64,000 nt of DNA from Acheta domesticus (taxonomy: Eukaryota; Arthropoda; Insecta; Orthoptera; Gryllidae). A program made the translations under genes and the position numbers. Every line of letters begins with the position of its first letter. Position 1 is the stretch's first letter. This document shows, piece after piece, positions 12,240-23,496 of the stretch. The DNA lies in the NCBI GenBank assembly GCA_031308135.1, contig JAHLJT010000631.1, positions 158,572,921-158,636,920 of the forward strand, read 5' to 3'. The notes beneath the pieces were generated by a model that searched no databases, had not been told where the DNA came from, and saw nothing but the letters and a program-made list of their open reading frames with translations.

Positions 12240-14120
12240 CTGATGGTTGCGTGAATACAAATTCTATTGAAAGAACATTCTTGTGATGTTTTATTCGAAA
12301 TGAAAGTATTTAGATCACACTTATCTTCCTTTGCGCAGACACACAAGATTTACTTGTTATGTAAACTTTCTTTCAAAAAATTCATAAATATCAATTACGT
12401 GACAAAGACCTGCAATTTGTGAATAAGTTAGTACTTCTAAATTTGTGGTTTTACATTATTATTATCCCCACACGAAATTGAGCATCAATTGTAATCGTGA
12501 TATTCAAAAAAGTTTTGAAGGTTTGAAGGTTAGAACTTTTAATCAGTCGTTATTGTAATGGTTTGGAACGCGTGTGCTCGTGATAAGATTTTCAAAGAAG
12601 TCACTATTTGAATCTAGTTGGGAATTGACAAAATAAAAGTCTTCATTTTCCTTGATTTACTCCATGATAAATTCATGAACACACATGAACAAATAAAGTT
12701 CGTTACTATTTGACATGCAGAAAGCAATTTTTGGGCAAATAACATCTAATTAGTGTGTACAACGAGTTACGGACAAACATTGGATTAAAACGTGGTCATT
12801 CAATGTACATCAATGGAATGAAGTACAATTAAGAGCTATTCAACCAAATTATAGAATCTAACCAACGCAGGAAATTTCGTTTTCCGTGAATGATTTTTGC
12901 ATATATTTTATTTTACATTGTTATTTACCGCAGAATAGCATTATTTAGGGGGAAATTTCAGATGTAAAATAATACACATTTAAATTTTGAATTTGTATTT
13001 AAATATTATTTTAATTTAAAAATTAAAAGTAAGATAATTAACATAATGCGATATGTTCTAAAACATATTGATCAGAATTTTTCAGAAAGTATTAGCCGTT
13101 TTCCTTCCGAAGCTGCGTGAAATTTTGTCCGACCTAGAAATAATTTTAAAATATACCGTATCTAAACAATAAAATTGAATATTATACTAAATATTTTCTG
13201 ACGCCAAAAAGAATGTCAGTTGAATTTTATAAACACATACACAATGAGAAGAATATCTGTTATAAATAATTTCCTGTATTAAAATACTGACCCTTTTGTA
13301 CATTCTTTAAGACGAGATAGTCACAAAACTCAGTAATTGTGGTGTTTCTGGAGAGACAGGAGTCCCTTTCAATGAAAAATACAGAATTTTGTAGACTATG
13401 CTACGAAGGAATCAGTGCACGTTCACGCATCCCGCAATACATGAAGATACGTAACATACGTGACAATTATGCATTACTTATAAATGACGCACCCTCTCCT
13501 GTTAAAAAATGTGTTTTAACATCCTAGCTGGATTACAGTTTTGTTACTTTCGTTGTAATCTACAAAATATTGTTTCAGAACTTTCTTTTTTTGTTTGTTT
13601 AGAAATTATACAAGTTCTTATTACTTGTATAATTAAGTACAAGTACGTAATTGTACAATAAATTATACTTGTACATAACCGTGTCCGCAGCACAGATGCT
13701 CCGAAGCAATAGATTGTCAAAATGTTCGTAAAATAAAATTGGCTATTTAATATTCTGTGCAACTTAATTGCACACGTTTAAGACTTTTTGTTTTCTTGTA
13801 AACGAATATCAGTTTGAAATATTAATGCTCCCAGAGTGCAGATCCTATACCATGTGCTGGATCGTTCCAATTTTGGCTATTTATTCGTGTATTCTAGTAT
13901 CTATCATTACAATTAAAACATTTTCAAGGTCCAGTTGTTTTTAAAAACAAATTATCTCAATCACTACAGCTACACCAGTAGAATTTCTTAAATAAAACAA
14001 GGGCTCTTTTGCCTATTGTTCTCATTACATGTATTTCAAAAATATCAACTTGACTGATCCCATCACTTATTTAATTACATGATTACCCCGTTGCCTTGAG
14101 TATGAAGCTGACAGTGGCGT
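12240..14120. other. AT-rich sequence upstream of the TMTC exon (intron)
   Basis: No exon-like frame is visible. Short mirrored motifs of GTACAAGTA and TACTTGTAC type cluster at 13610-13680. By position this is the last part of the intron preceding the exon. Confidence 0.5.
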
Positions 14121-14137
14121 GTGTCTGCGTGTTGCAG
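14121..14137 (+). other. 3' splice acceptor of the TMTC exon
   Basis: A GT/T-rich tract ends in TTGCAG immediately before the coding signature Arg-Ala-Ile. The reading frame is also open a few codons upstream, but similarity to the family starts at the AG, so this is read as the intron-exon boundary. The intron interrupts a codon after its second base. Confidence 0.8.
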
Positions 14138-14999
14138 CCGCGCCATCCTGAGCAACCAGGACGTGCTGCCGTCGACGCCGCTGTGGCGGCTGCTGACGGA
14201 CGACTTCTGGGGCACGCCGCTGGCGCACAGCGGCAGCCACGGCTCGTACCGGCCGCTGTGCGTGCTGTCCTTCCGCCTCAACTACCTGGCGGGCGGGTTC
14301 CGCGCGGCGGGCTACCACGCCGTCAACGTGCTGCTGCACTGCCTGGCCACGGGGCTGGTGGTGCGCGTGGCGCGTGTGCTCTTCCCGGCCGGCGCGTCGC
14401 TGCCCGCCGCCGTCACGGGCCTGCTCTTCGCCGCGCACCCCATCCACACGGAGGCCGTGGCCGGGCTGGTGGGGCGCGCCGAGCTGGCCGCGTGCGTCTT
14501 CTACCTGCTGGCGTTCCTGTGCTACGCGTCGCACGTGCGCCACCGCGACGCCGCGCTCGCCGCCGCCGCGCGCCGCCTGCGCTCGCCGCCGCCCGACGCC
14601 GCCTCCGCCGCCGCCGCGGCCGCCTGCGTGCACACGTGCCACCGCTGCACCGACCGCTGGTTCGAGCGGCGCAGGGCCGGCGCGTGGCTGGAGGAGCGGC
14701 CCGCGCCGCCGCCCAAGGGCCGCCCGCCCAAGGGCAAGGCGTCCGCGGCCCAGGCGTGCCCCAAGGCCCCCAGTTCGGACGCGCCCCCCGCGGCGGCGCG
14801 CTGCGAGTGCCGGCCCGCGCCCGCCCACAGCCCGCGCCTGCGCCAGTGGCTGTGGTTCGCCGGCTGCGTGTTGTGCGCCGCCTGCGCCATCCTCAGCAAG
14901 GAGACCGGCGCCACCGTGCTGGCGCTGTGCGCCGTCTACGACGCGCTCGTGCACCTCGGCCGCTGGAGGCGCCTGTCGCTGCACGAGATTTACAACAAG
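14138..14999 (+). CDS. Tmtc2: Internal exon of a TMTC-family O-mannosyltransferase (TMTC2-like)
   Basis: This exon encodes 287 residues (first full codon at 14139) of a transmembrane and TPR-repeat protein. The family consists of ER membrane GT-C fold proteins that O-mannosylate lumenal or extracellular domains such as those of cadherins. Visible signatures are DDFWGT (residues 21-26), HSGSHGSYRPL (30-40), YHAVNVLLH (59-67), HPIHTEAVAGLVGRAEL (100-116) and SKETG (253-257). Hydrophobic segments lie near 61-82, 88-99, 114-131 and 236-252. An insertion at about 147-232, rich in Ala, Pro, Arg and Cys and containing CVHTCHRC and CEC, separates two membrane segments and looks longer than in vertebrate members as I recall them. 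It starts at an AG acceptor in phase 2, with the last base of a split codon before Arg-Ala-Ile, as expected if the previous exon ends in the conserved FxYDDS. It ends in phase 0 at a GTGAGT donor. GC content is far above the flanks. The DUF1736 and TPR regions must lie in exons outside the window. Assignment to TMTC2 rather than TMTC1 is from recalled motifs. Confidence 0.9.
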
Positions 15000-15005
15000 G
15001 TGAGT
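14997..15005 (+). other. 5' splice donor of the TMTC exon (AAG|GTGAGT)
   Basis: The bases AAG then GTGAGT match the consensus donor. The open frame runs on for only a few codons of unrelated sequence before a stop at 15024-15026, so the exon ends at 14999 after a complete Lys codon. Confidence 0.85.
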
Positions 15006-15719
15006 CCCAAAGCCCTTCATCTCTAACCAACCGCCCCCGCAATTTGGTGATTAGATCATGAAGGAAAGGGATATAATTTCTTAAGCGAAAATCAAATTGC
15101 AGAATTTACAACTACTAAAACAATAAAACCGTATCAAATTAACATGATATTTAACACGAAGATAAAAGATATTTACATACACACACGGGATTCCTGGTTT
15201 TTAGTCATCACCTTGTTTAACATGCATACCAAACAGTTCAAGTGTAATTTTCATTGTGCTGTCAGTTTTAATAGGATGTGACGCACGTGCCATAGTATTA
15301 TTTTCAGCGTAATTCATTTGAATACTTCAGGCTGTCAACAATTTAATATGAGATCCACTTACTCTAGCATTTGATATTACTCTAGCTATAATTAAATTTT
15401 CTTAAAATGCAATACATCGTACCCAATTGTTTTGAAATTTATGAACTAATAATTTATTAAATGGAACGTCGATATGAGGTTTCGGTATAAATTGAAATAA
15501 ACGAGAATGATTTTTAACACCAAGTAATTATGGCATTGGAGTATATTTTGTTTCCACGTTAATTTTTACATCACTTCAGAAAAAAGTAATACGTGGTGTA
15601 ATGACGTGTCTACGGCAAATCTCGTTGAACAATTAGTAGCACATATTCTTCACAAAATATAATTATTTTTATTACGTTTCCTTATGAGTCATTGCCGTAT
15701 TAAATAATGTTAGTTAATG
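15006..15719. other. AT-rich intron sequence after the TMTC exon
   Basis: It follows the donor directly. No further coding sequence or repeat is recognised. Confidence 0.5.
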
Positions 15720-15899
15720 CTTCATTTTACTTGGCGAGATTCGGACCATTCAGCTCCGCTCTTCGATCTGACCACGCAAATTTTGCTGGGCTCCTTTCAC
15801 CATCTAGCGGAGAAAGAAGAAACCATCTCGAGTGATGAAACAGGCGATTTGAATTTAGCTCAGAGGCTTCTTTTAAGCGCAAGGATCTTTTACTCGCAG

Positions 15900-16053
15900 T
15901 AAATCTACTACATGCGACAGCCGGCTTTATGATAGCCAGCCCCTCTGAACAAAAATTTACGAAGTATTTTTTTAATCCTCAACTTCTATCGGGTTTGAAC
16001 CCATAAAATTGTGTAAAACAACCCGTCACGCTAACCGTTAAACTGCCGAACCT
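15900..16053 (-). mobile_element. tRNA-derived SINE-like element, family C
   Basis: On the minus strand, TTTAACGGTTAGCGTGACGGG (about 16020-16041) resembles a tRNA A box, and GGGTTCAAACCC (about 15991-16002) resembles a B box, at tRNA-like spacing. The SINE body probably continues to lower coordinates, perhaps to about 15720, where balanced sequence ends. Its 3' end is not defined and no second copy is in the window. Extra bases between the boxes and the lack of a clean acceptor stem argue against a functional tRNA. Confidence 0.5.
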
Positions 16054-16965
16054 GAAAAGTGTAATATAATTTTTCCTTTTAAATTTTTAAGATCTCTCTT
16101 AAGAGTTATTCTTCCGTTGGATATTTGTCTGCTTTTAAACGCTAGGAATTGTGTACTTAACTGTCATAACTGCGTTCATACTTTATTCTTATGACATTTT
16201 TTAGCTTAAAACCGGTGCCATATTTCCTATGAATACTTACCATTTTTCGACCAATTGTACAAAGCAGTGTTTTTTCAACAGAATAACATGTAAAGGCTAC
16301 GACTATTATGTTCCATGCGAGGGCACCAAGGCTTAACCTACGGAGCAGACTGAGCCACCTGTCGTTGGAGAAATGGGACGGTGAATATACAGATGTCACA
16401 GAGCAAATGTTACAATTTTTAAGACATGTGGAGGATGTGTTTAGGAATTATGTAGATGCAATTATAAGCATTTATGCATGTGACATTTGTCCTTGATTGG
16501 TAGGCAGATTGTGTTTATGCATAATGTTCGCCAGGTATATGAAATCTCCTTGACTGCGTCAGCACGTGGCCTACCGAACATCTGTGTAAAGGAAGTTGCT
16601 TAAAATACAAGGGAAAATGTCACAAGACCAACATCGTTGTATAAAATCGTCCACTTCATGTTCGTTGGCCAAAAATAATTTTTTATCTTTCTACGAACCC
16701 CAGAATTTTGTAATATTCATTGTGAGTTTTTTCATATTTTCACATATTACGTCATTATGTCCTACGCATGTTCGTGTGGGCTCCACGCACAAACTGATTT
16801 TACTTTGATACATATTTTCATTGCTGCCAAGCTGTAACCTTAGACTGCACTCTTCTTTCAGAGGAAAAGAGTATCATTTCTCAATTGACTGTAAAACAAT
16901 GTTCTACACCCAGCGGATAAAATTATGCATGTAGAATCCACGATTTTGGGATAATCGGAATAAAT
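16054..16965. other. AT-rich intron sequence
   Basis: Short frames (16308-16496, 16596-16808) carry no recognisable motif. Confidence 0.4.
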
Positions 16966-17425
16966 ATACTTTGCCAATTCAAATTCGTTTCAACATTTTC
17001 TGCTCCTGGCCGCTCCTCCTGCGCGCTCCACGTGTCGTCTGCCGGCCGTGGCTCGCGTGTTTGCGCGCGCCTGCAGATTCCGCTGGGCACACAGCCGCGT
17101 GCGCGCGCGCGGGCGCGGGCGGCGCCGCGCGGTGCGGCGATGCGGCGCGTCGCGACGTCCGGCGCGGCGCGGGCGCCTATGCATAATTCCTTCTGCTGCT
17201 CCTGAGGACGTCACGGGGCGCGATTGAATGTTTAATGGCGCCGACCCCACCCGCCCGCCCGCCCGCCCGTGCGAAAGAGGAGCTGCCCGCTGCAAACGGC
17301 TTATGGACGCCGCGCCGCGCCGCCCCGCTCGCCGCTCTGCGCTCTGCACGCGCTCGTTCTAGCCGGGCGCCCCAGGATCCGCGGACCGACTCTCGGTGCG
17401 TTAGTGGCAGTGCGAGTGGTCACGT
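16966..17425. promoter_or_regulatory. CpG island with octamer-like and ATF/CREB-like motifs
   Basis: CpG-dense sequence surrounds TATGCATAATTCC (17179-17191), which contains a POU-octamer-like core, then GAGGACGTCACGGG (17204-17217) with an ATF/CREB-like core. A (CCCG)n run follows at 17249-17270. Such motifs inside an island suggest a cis-regulatory element of the host gene. No conservation data are available here. Confidence 0.35.
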
Positions 17426-19180
17426 AGAAGCGCGATTGGGAGGCGGAAAAGTAATCGAGAACGTCCTTGTAGATGTTTTAGGTATTTATTTCGAAGATTT
17501 GACTTATGTGCCGAGTGTTCAAGGCTAATAAAAGATTGGCTAAAACTCAGGTCAATCTCAGCTGTCTATGAGCAATTTTATCAAATGATCCAATCATTAT
17601 CATTCAGACTATGTGCATTCGTTTTTCTTTCATTAGTAAAATACATTTATAAATTCGTGTATAGCATTTTTCTGCGAAAAGAAACATTTCGTGTATTAAA
17701 AGTCATTGAAAATGTTTGCAGACACCAGATGTAGGACTGATGAGAAAAAAGGAATTCTATGCCCAAGAATAGTGAAAAAGCTGGGAAAGCATTTTAAAAC
17801 AGTGCCAGATGGTCTACAGTTAAGGAAATTACGATTTTTTTTTCAAAAAAATTAAATGAAGAAAATATGTCAAACATTTTGAATGACTGGGCTGCGGAAC
17901 TGGTCTTTTTATATTTCTTTTTGTTACAGGTTACTTTTAATACAGTTTATTTTTGCCCCAATTTTAGAATTCATTATATTAACATTTTTATATTTAATTT
18001 TCATTCTTGGTTGTTAATTTAATAGTTTTATTTCAGTTTACTGATGTATTTATTTGGAAAATAGACAAATTAAATATCATGCAAGCATAGATCCGTCGCT
18101 TCGCGACTTGTAGATATATCAAAAGTAATTATGTTGCGATTTTATGATAAAATATTTGAATGAATTTGTTGGTTATGGTAATGAATGTCAAGATACGTCA
18201 ATTCTGCCTGACGTCGCGATAGTTTCAGAGCGAATTATCATGGGTTAGCGCTATTGGGAAACAAGTGATTGTTTCCCAATCATCCTTTTCATGTTTCGGT
18301 ATTCATTTCAATAAATTATTTTATTAGTGTGGACAGCGAGTAGTGTTAGCGAGTGTGGACATGATCTTGAAGCGACCTCAGTTACTCTATGAGTTGCCAT
18401 AACATCAATATGTTGCTTGACAATTATATCCATTATATTAATTACAATGGTGATAATGAACAGTTTTATTGTAGAAGTTAAATATGTTGTTATTTCCGTA
18501 GATAACCTGTTCTTTTACACATTCATCTGATTGCTTTGACAGTAGGATAACTGATAATAGATTATAAGCCACTGAATATGAAAAATATGTTTTTAAATAA
18601 AGCAGAAATGACAATCATTGGAATATTCTCTTCCTATCTTTCCTTAATTTACTTACACCAAACTGTTTCCACGTTTTCTTTATAACCATTTGCTCCTTTC
18701 TGTTGAAATAAACAAATTTGTCACGTTGAGAAAGAATCATTAATGAAATTTATCGACATTGGTCTGAGGTTACCATCCCTTGTATTTCGGTACAAATCCT
18801 TAAAAGTGGAAATTACCGAAAAGTAATTAAGCATTATCTTTCTGCAGCCGATTTCAATCGCAAATGTTGAACTTTAATGCACGTTTACATATTACATATT
18901 TCACATATGTAGATAAACAAGATGAGAGTTTTTTTCCATTCGTGAAAAAATTGGTATTTTAATCGGTTTTGAGATGATTGAAGACTATTTTTTACCCTAC
19001 TTACTCACTTGCGTTAAAATAACGTCAGACAAATGAGCATTCTAAATAAACGTAATGTTGCTGTTCGATAACGAAATAATGGGGCTGAATACAATTGTGC
19101 CATAAGGATCTTTGAGAAGAAAACAGAACATTAAAACAAAACACGGTTTAGCATGCCAGCCCACCAGGGCACGCTCTAAA
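17426..19180. other. AT-rich intron sequence
   Basis: The only structure noted is the hairpin at 18253-18280, listed separately. Confidence 0.4.
18253..18280. repeat. Perfect 10-bp inverted repeat with 8-nt loop
   Basis: ATTGGGAAAC at 18253-18262 is the exact complement of GTTTCCCAAT at 18271-18280. No terminator or element context was recognised. Confidence 0.8.
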
Positions 19181-19735
19181 AAAGGTGACGAAATTCTCGC
19201 CCCCCGCTGACTACCTCTCCCGCTCGCCATGCGCTCCGCCGCCTGTGCCCTCGCCCACCCAGGCAGCGCGCCGCCCCACCTGCCGTTTTAATCGCTCCCG
19301 GCGGGCGAATTTCCACCGCAGGTCGCGGGTGCCCGTAATGCATGTAAATTACATTCGCAACGTGCTCCCCAATTTTCAAATTTTCGTGTAGCATGCTGCC
19401 AGCGCGGCGATATTATTTCCTTTTTCCTCTTTTTCCCCTTTTGTCGTCTTACGCAGCGCCCACTGCGTGGCACGGCCTCCTGCAGCCGCTTCGGCTTCTC
19501 GCGTGCGGCGCATTTATTTTTGTCTCCGCAGCCCTAAATAAGGAATGGAAATGCATGGCGGATGCCTGACCTGAACATCAAACTGTGTTTTCTGGAAAAC
19601 GTGCGGAATGCGATTATCCCGCGCGTCGTCGTCGCCATCGTGGGAAAACGCACGCGCCAAGCAGGCGCATTAGTGCGACTCTGGGGGGGGGGGAGGTCGT
19701 GCCGGCGTGAAATGATTAAGATAACACGCACGAGC
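19181..19735. promoter_or_regulatory. Pair of GC-rich patches
   Basis: Two GC-rich patches (19195-19345 and about 19445-19700) flank AT-rich bases. A run of ten Gs occurs near 19683-19692. No coding similarity is seen, and function is inferred from composition only. Confidence 0.25.
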
Positions 19736-20199
19736 ATACACACACGTGTACGCAATGTATGCGTAGGACACATTCGCGGAAATGACTTTTTGCGAAATGT
19801 AATTAATGTTTTGTATGTTTTACGTAACATATAAACAATACCCATTAACAATTATAGCCTTCGTTTCTCTGTGCAATTGTGTTACTTGCACGGTAGCAAC
19901 AATGTGGCGGTTCCTACATGCAACACTAATTACGGTATTTGATTGATTAGGAAACTTATTCAGAAATTGTAGTAATATCGCAAACTTATTTACAATGGTG
20001 TAAAATAATAAGTTAAAGTTAATAAAAAATGTATATGATTAATTTGACGTGACAAAATATACCGACGTAGAAAATTCATAGCTATTTTCAACTCATTGGA
20101 GTTAAGTTACCAATGAAATATGTATTAAAGCACAGACAACGTGAACTCTCGTATTATCACTTGTTAAAATATGTAAACGCGAATCATTTCCGGCCGGTA
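19736..20199. other. AT-rich intron sequence
   Basis: Nothing specific is recognised. Confidence 0.4.
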
Positions 20200-20660
20200 C
20201 AACGCGGTAATCATAGCTGAGAACGAGGACTGCACCATAAATTACGCTTCCGTGACTCCACGTTGACTCTTACTTATATGCAAGCTCCCGCTCTGACGTA
20301 AGGCACTCCGATATTGACGAGATAGCGATTCTGGCGCGGGCGGTGAACATTTCATCGCTTTAATGTCCGCCCTCCCAAGGTAGCCCCGGCTTATCAACGT
20401 GTACGCGCCCGCCGCGTTCGCGTATAAAGTGTCTCCCCATAAAGCCCCTCCGCCGCGTAATATCCCATAAAGAGAGTGACTGCTTGATTTTATTACCCTG
20501 GGCCTGCGAGATAGAGATAAGCGAGAGAGGAGGGCACACAGCAAGAATGGTATTGAATTTCGGACATGCTATTCCGCCGATAAACTATTTTCTCCGCGTT
20601 TGATGGGGCGAAAACGAAGCGTGCATGGAAGCGCGAGATGAAAATGCACTATTTTTCTTT
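20200..20660. promoter_or_regulatory. Candidate enhancer with CATAAA and GATA motifs
   Basis: A non-repetitive GC-rich patch holds a TATAAAG box (20423-20429) and two CATAAA cores (20438-20443, 20466-20471), the base pattern bound by Caudal/AbdB-class homeodomains. CTTATC (GATA-type) occurs near 20390. Motif density in otherwise ordinary intron suggests a cis-regulatory module. The 100-codon minus frame across it shows no family motif. Confidence 0.35.
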
Positions 20661-23438
20661 TTGAAGTTTTGTTATCTCTCAGTTTGGAGGGTTCGGGGTT
20701 GGGGTGTTTTGTATTCATGAAAGTGGCATTTGTCTGCCGAAGAGAACAAACGCTCGACTTTCACTAACTTTGTTTATTGTATAAGGCGTTACGTGTACGC
20801 TTCTGCAACCTCCATCGTCCAAATGCTTCTGAGGTATTTCTTTCTATACTAGTAATGTAGTCATCTTCCACAGAAGACGGATAAAGTTTTGGGTGACAGT
20901 ACGTTGGTTAATTTTAGAATGTTTACAATTTTTCCCATTTTGTGGCTCGTTATATTCACTTATTATATTCTGGACTGTGTTGATAGGGTCTACTTAATAC
21001 TATAAATCGCATCGAATGCAGAAAACTGGGTCTACGTGATTACAGTAGGTTTAAAATGATGATTTAATTCGTTCGAAACTGCAATGATTTACATTACTTT
21101 TTTCTCTTACATCAAAGAGCTCATCACTTCGTTTATAACATCTCAAGTATTCCAGCAATAATTTAAGTTTATAATAGTTTATTACGAAAATATGACTTAA
21201 CGATGTGCTTCGTACAGTCAGTCATACTGACGTTTTAGTTCTTTTGGGCTTATAATTGTACGTAAGTACTAGTGTCAACTTGACATAAAGGTGGTAACTT
21301 AATTACAGGATTGAGCCATATCAGCAAAATGCTACATGCAAAATGCAACTCAATATCCAATACCAATGCAGTCGTGACTCCATCCGCACTGTGTCGGGCT
21401 GCCTCGCAGGCGCCCACGTGCAGTAAACGGCGCGCTCTCCGCCGGCGCCTTTCGCTCTCAGACAGTAAAACTTTCATCCCGTCCGCGAGTCTTCCACGGC
21501 ACCGAATTTCGTATTAACTCCCTGGAAACGGTGCTTACAGTTCACGCCGTCGCCGCGCCTGCGCGCTACCACGTCGTAATGAATTTGACAGAAGGAGGCA
21601 GCCCTCTCGCGCCGAAACTTGAACAAGACTTGGATTCTAATTTCCCACCAGTACATTCTATCATTTGAAATATACGCGGGGAAGGCTCCAGCCACGAATA
21701 ATGTAACAGTGTTGCACGCTCTCTACTTTGCGCAGATTAAGTTTGAATAATTGAACGGTGACTCCCAGCAACAAGGCATAAGTCGTCTCGCTTTGGGCCA
21801 AGTGCACTGGAGTCAGCGTCGAGAAAGGCAGGAACTCTCGAAAAGTGGGTCAGGAGAGAAATGGTAATGCCGGCTGAATTCTAATACTTAATTTAAGCGT
21901 CTCGTAGACACCTAGGGTTGCATCATCATAAATTATACAACGAGGAGGCGTGATGTCTGCGTAACGGTGAATCGATTGAATCCCATTTGCCCGTTAAGCA
22001 AATAAATAATCAGTTGAGAGAATTTAATGGCTTTATCTCCATCACAAGAGCTCTAGCACAAGATGCTGACGCCAAAACGGTTGAGACGTATGAATATTTA
22101 ACAGATCTCGAATTTAAAGTAGAAAATGAGGAAATCACGCTATAACAGTTGGTTCATGGCAATCTAAAAATGCTATCAAGAATGAGTATTTACATAATAT
22201 TGTGCAAAACAATTAATTTGTTTACAATACTTCAACTCAACTCTTTTTTTTATAAACACTTTTAAATATTTTTGAATTTTTAAATGTATTTTTAGCTTTA
22301 AACATCTTTTCGCTTGTCAATACTTATCTCCTATTTACAAATTGCTCATTCCGCCTCATTGTCCTAATTCAGATATTCACATAGAACGGGCAACATGTCT
22401 GAATGGCAGTGCCGTCCAGTAGCGAGTTGCAAGTAAATGAATAACATTAAAACCTCCACGAACAAACACTTTGCGAACTTTCATGGAGATCGATCAAACG
22501 GTGTCGGAGCTTATCGATCTCGGATACACACACAACACACACATACACACACACACACACACACATCTAATTACTTAATGGCCAGCAGCAAAAAGCTCGC
22601 ACCTTCTTAAAAAAGTACTGTCGTAAATTAAATGTTAAAAAAATAGACTTCACGAGAAAAATAGGCAAAGTACAATATAAATACAGTTAAACATTTCGTT
22701 GCATATCAAGAATATAAAAAATTGATTGTAACACGTGAAAAGTAAATTTATTCGGCGGGCAGGTCTCTTCCTTCGAGCCTTGCTGTCGTAAGACGTCGGC
22801 TATGACGTAGGAACTGACGCAATGAGTATGACAATTTATTCGATTCGTGCAGTACAGCAGAATAACACTATCAAATACTTACTTTCTTCAATGCAAAATC
22901 GAAACTGTCCTTATTGTTTTTGAATTTTCTCAGAGTTGCAGAGTATCTTTCAAACCAAAAACACCTGGTGCATCATCGAAGGCTGCAAAGTACTTCCATT
23001 AGATTCTGCGCGCGCTCCAAATAAGTAATACAGAGATATGTTGCGACCTCGTCCAAACATCCAATCGAAAACTAAAAAATCATCAGGAATTCGCGCATGG
23101 CCGTGAATAGAGTCTCTAAAAGTCTCTAAAACTAGAAAGAAAAAAATCAGCATGAACGTCTCGGATGAAAAATATCCAGACCTCAGTTTCCTGTGGGACT
23201 ACTGTCTTAGTATCACAATTTATAAATATTGATTTATTATGATTTTATTAAAGTTTTTATGTTGCAAATATATATTCAAAAATCTTAACCTAAAATAATA
23301 AAAAGCTACCAAGATATGAAAATTCCATCTTTAACTAATTTTATCTCTTTGTGTTATTTTATAGGAAAATATTACAATCACTTTCTGAATACTATGTGAA
23401 ATCAAGAAAAAATCATTTCCATCTCTAGAAAATCACTA

Positions 23439-23439
<1 letters not shown>
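20661..23439. other. Mostly AT-rich intron sequence
   Basis: A small GC-richer patch lies at 21380-21560 and a (CA)n tract at 22525-22565. Short frames (21311-21517, 22950-23153) have no recognisable content. Confidence 0.4.
22525..22565. repeat. (CA)n microsatellite, imperfect
   Basis: An imperfect run of about twenty CA/AC units. Confidence 0.9.

Positions 23440-23495
<56 letters not shown>
23440..23495. repeat. (TTA)n tract at the 3' end of LINE copy 1
   Basis: A pure trinucleotide run (TAA on the minus strand) follows the LINE 3' end, which reads AGAGG then (AATAAT)n on the minus strand. It serves as tail and/or target. Confidence 0.95.

Positions 23496-23496
<1 letters not shown>

Noticed and set aside
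14067..15061. The 317-codon minus frame and the other plus frames overlapping the TMTC exon
   Set aside because: Only the frame starting at 14139 carries conserved family motifs. The rest are shadows in GC-rich sequence.
22525..22565. CRISPR-like or other structured array among the short repeats
   Set aside because: Only simple di- and trinucleotide runs are present. There are no spaced repeats with unique spacers, and the genome is eukaryotic.
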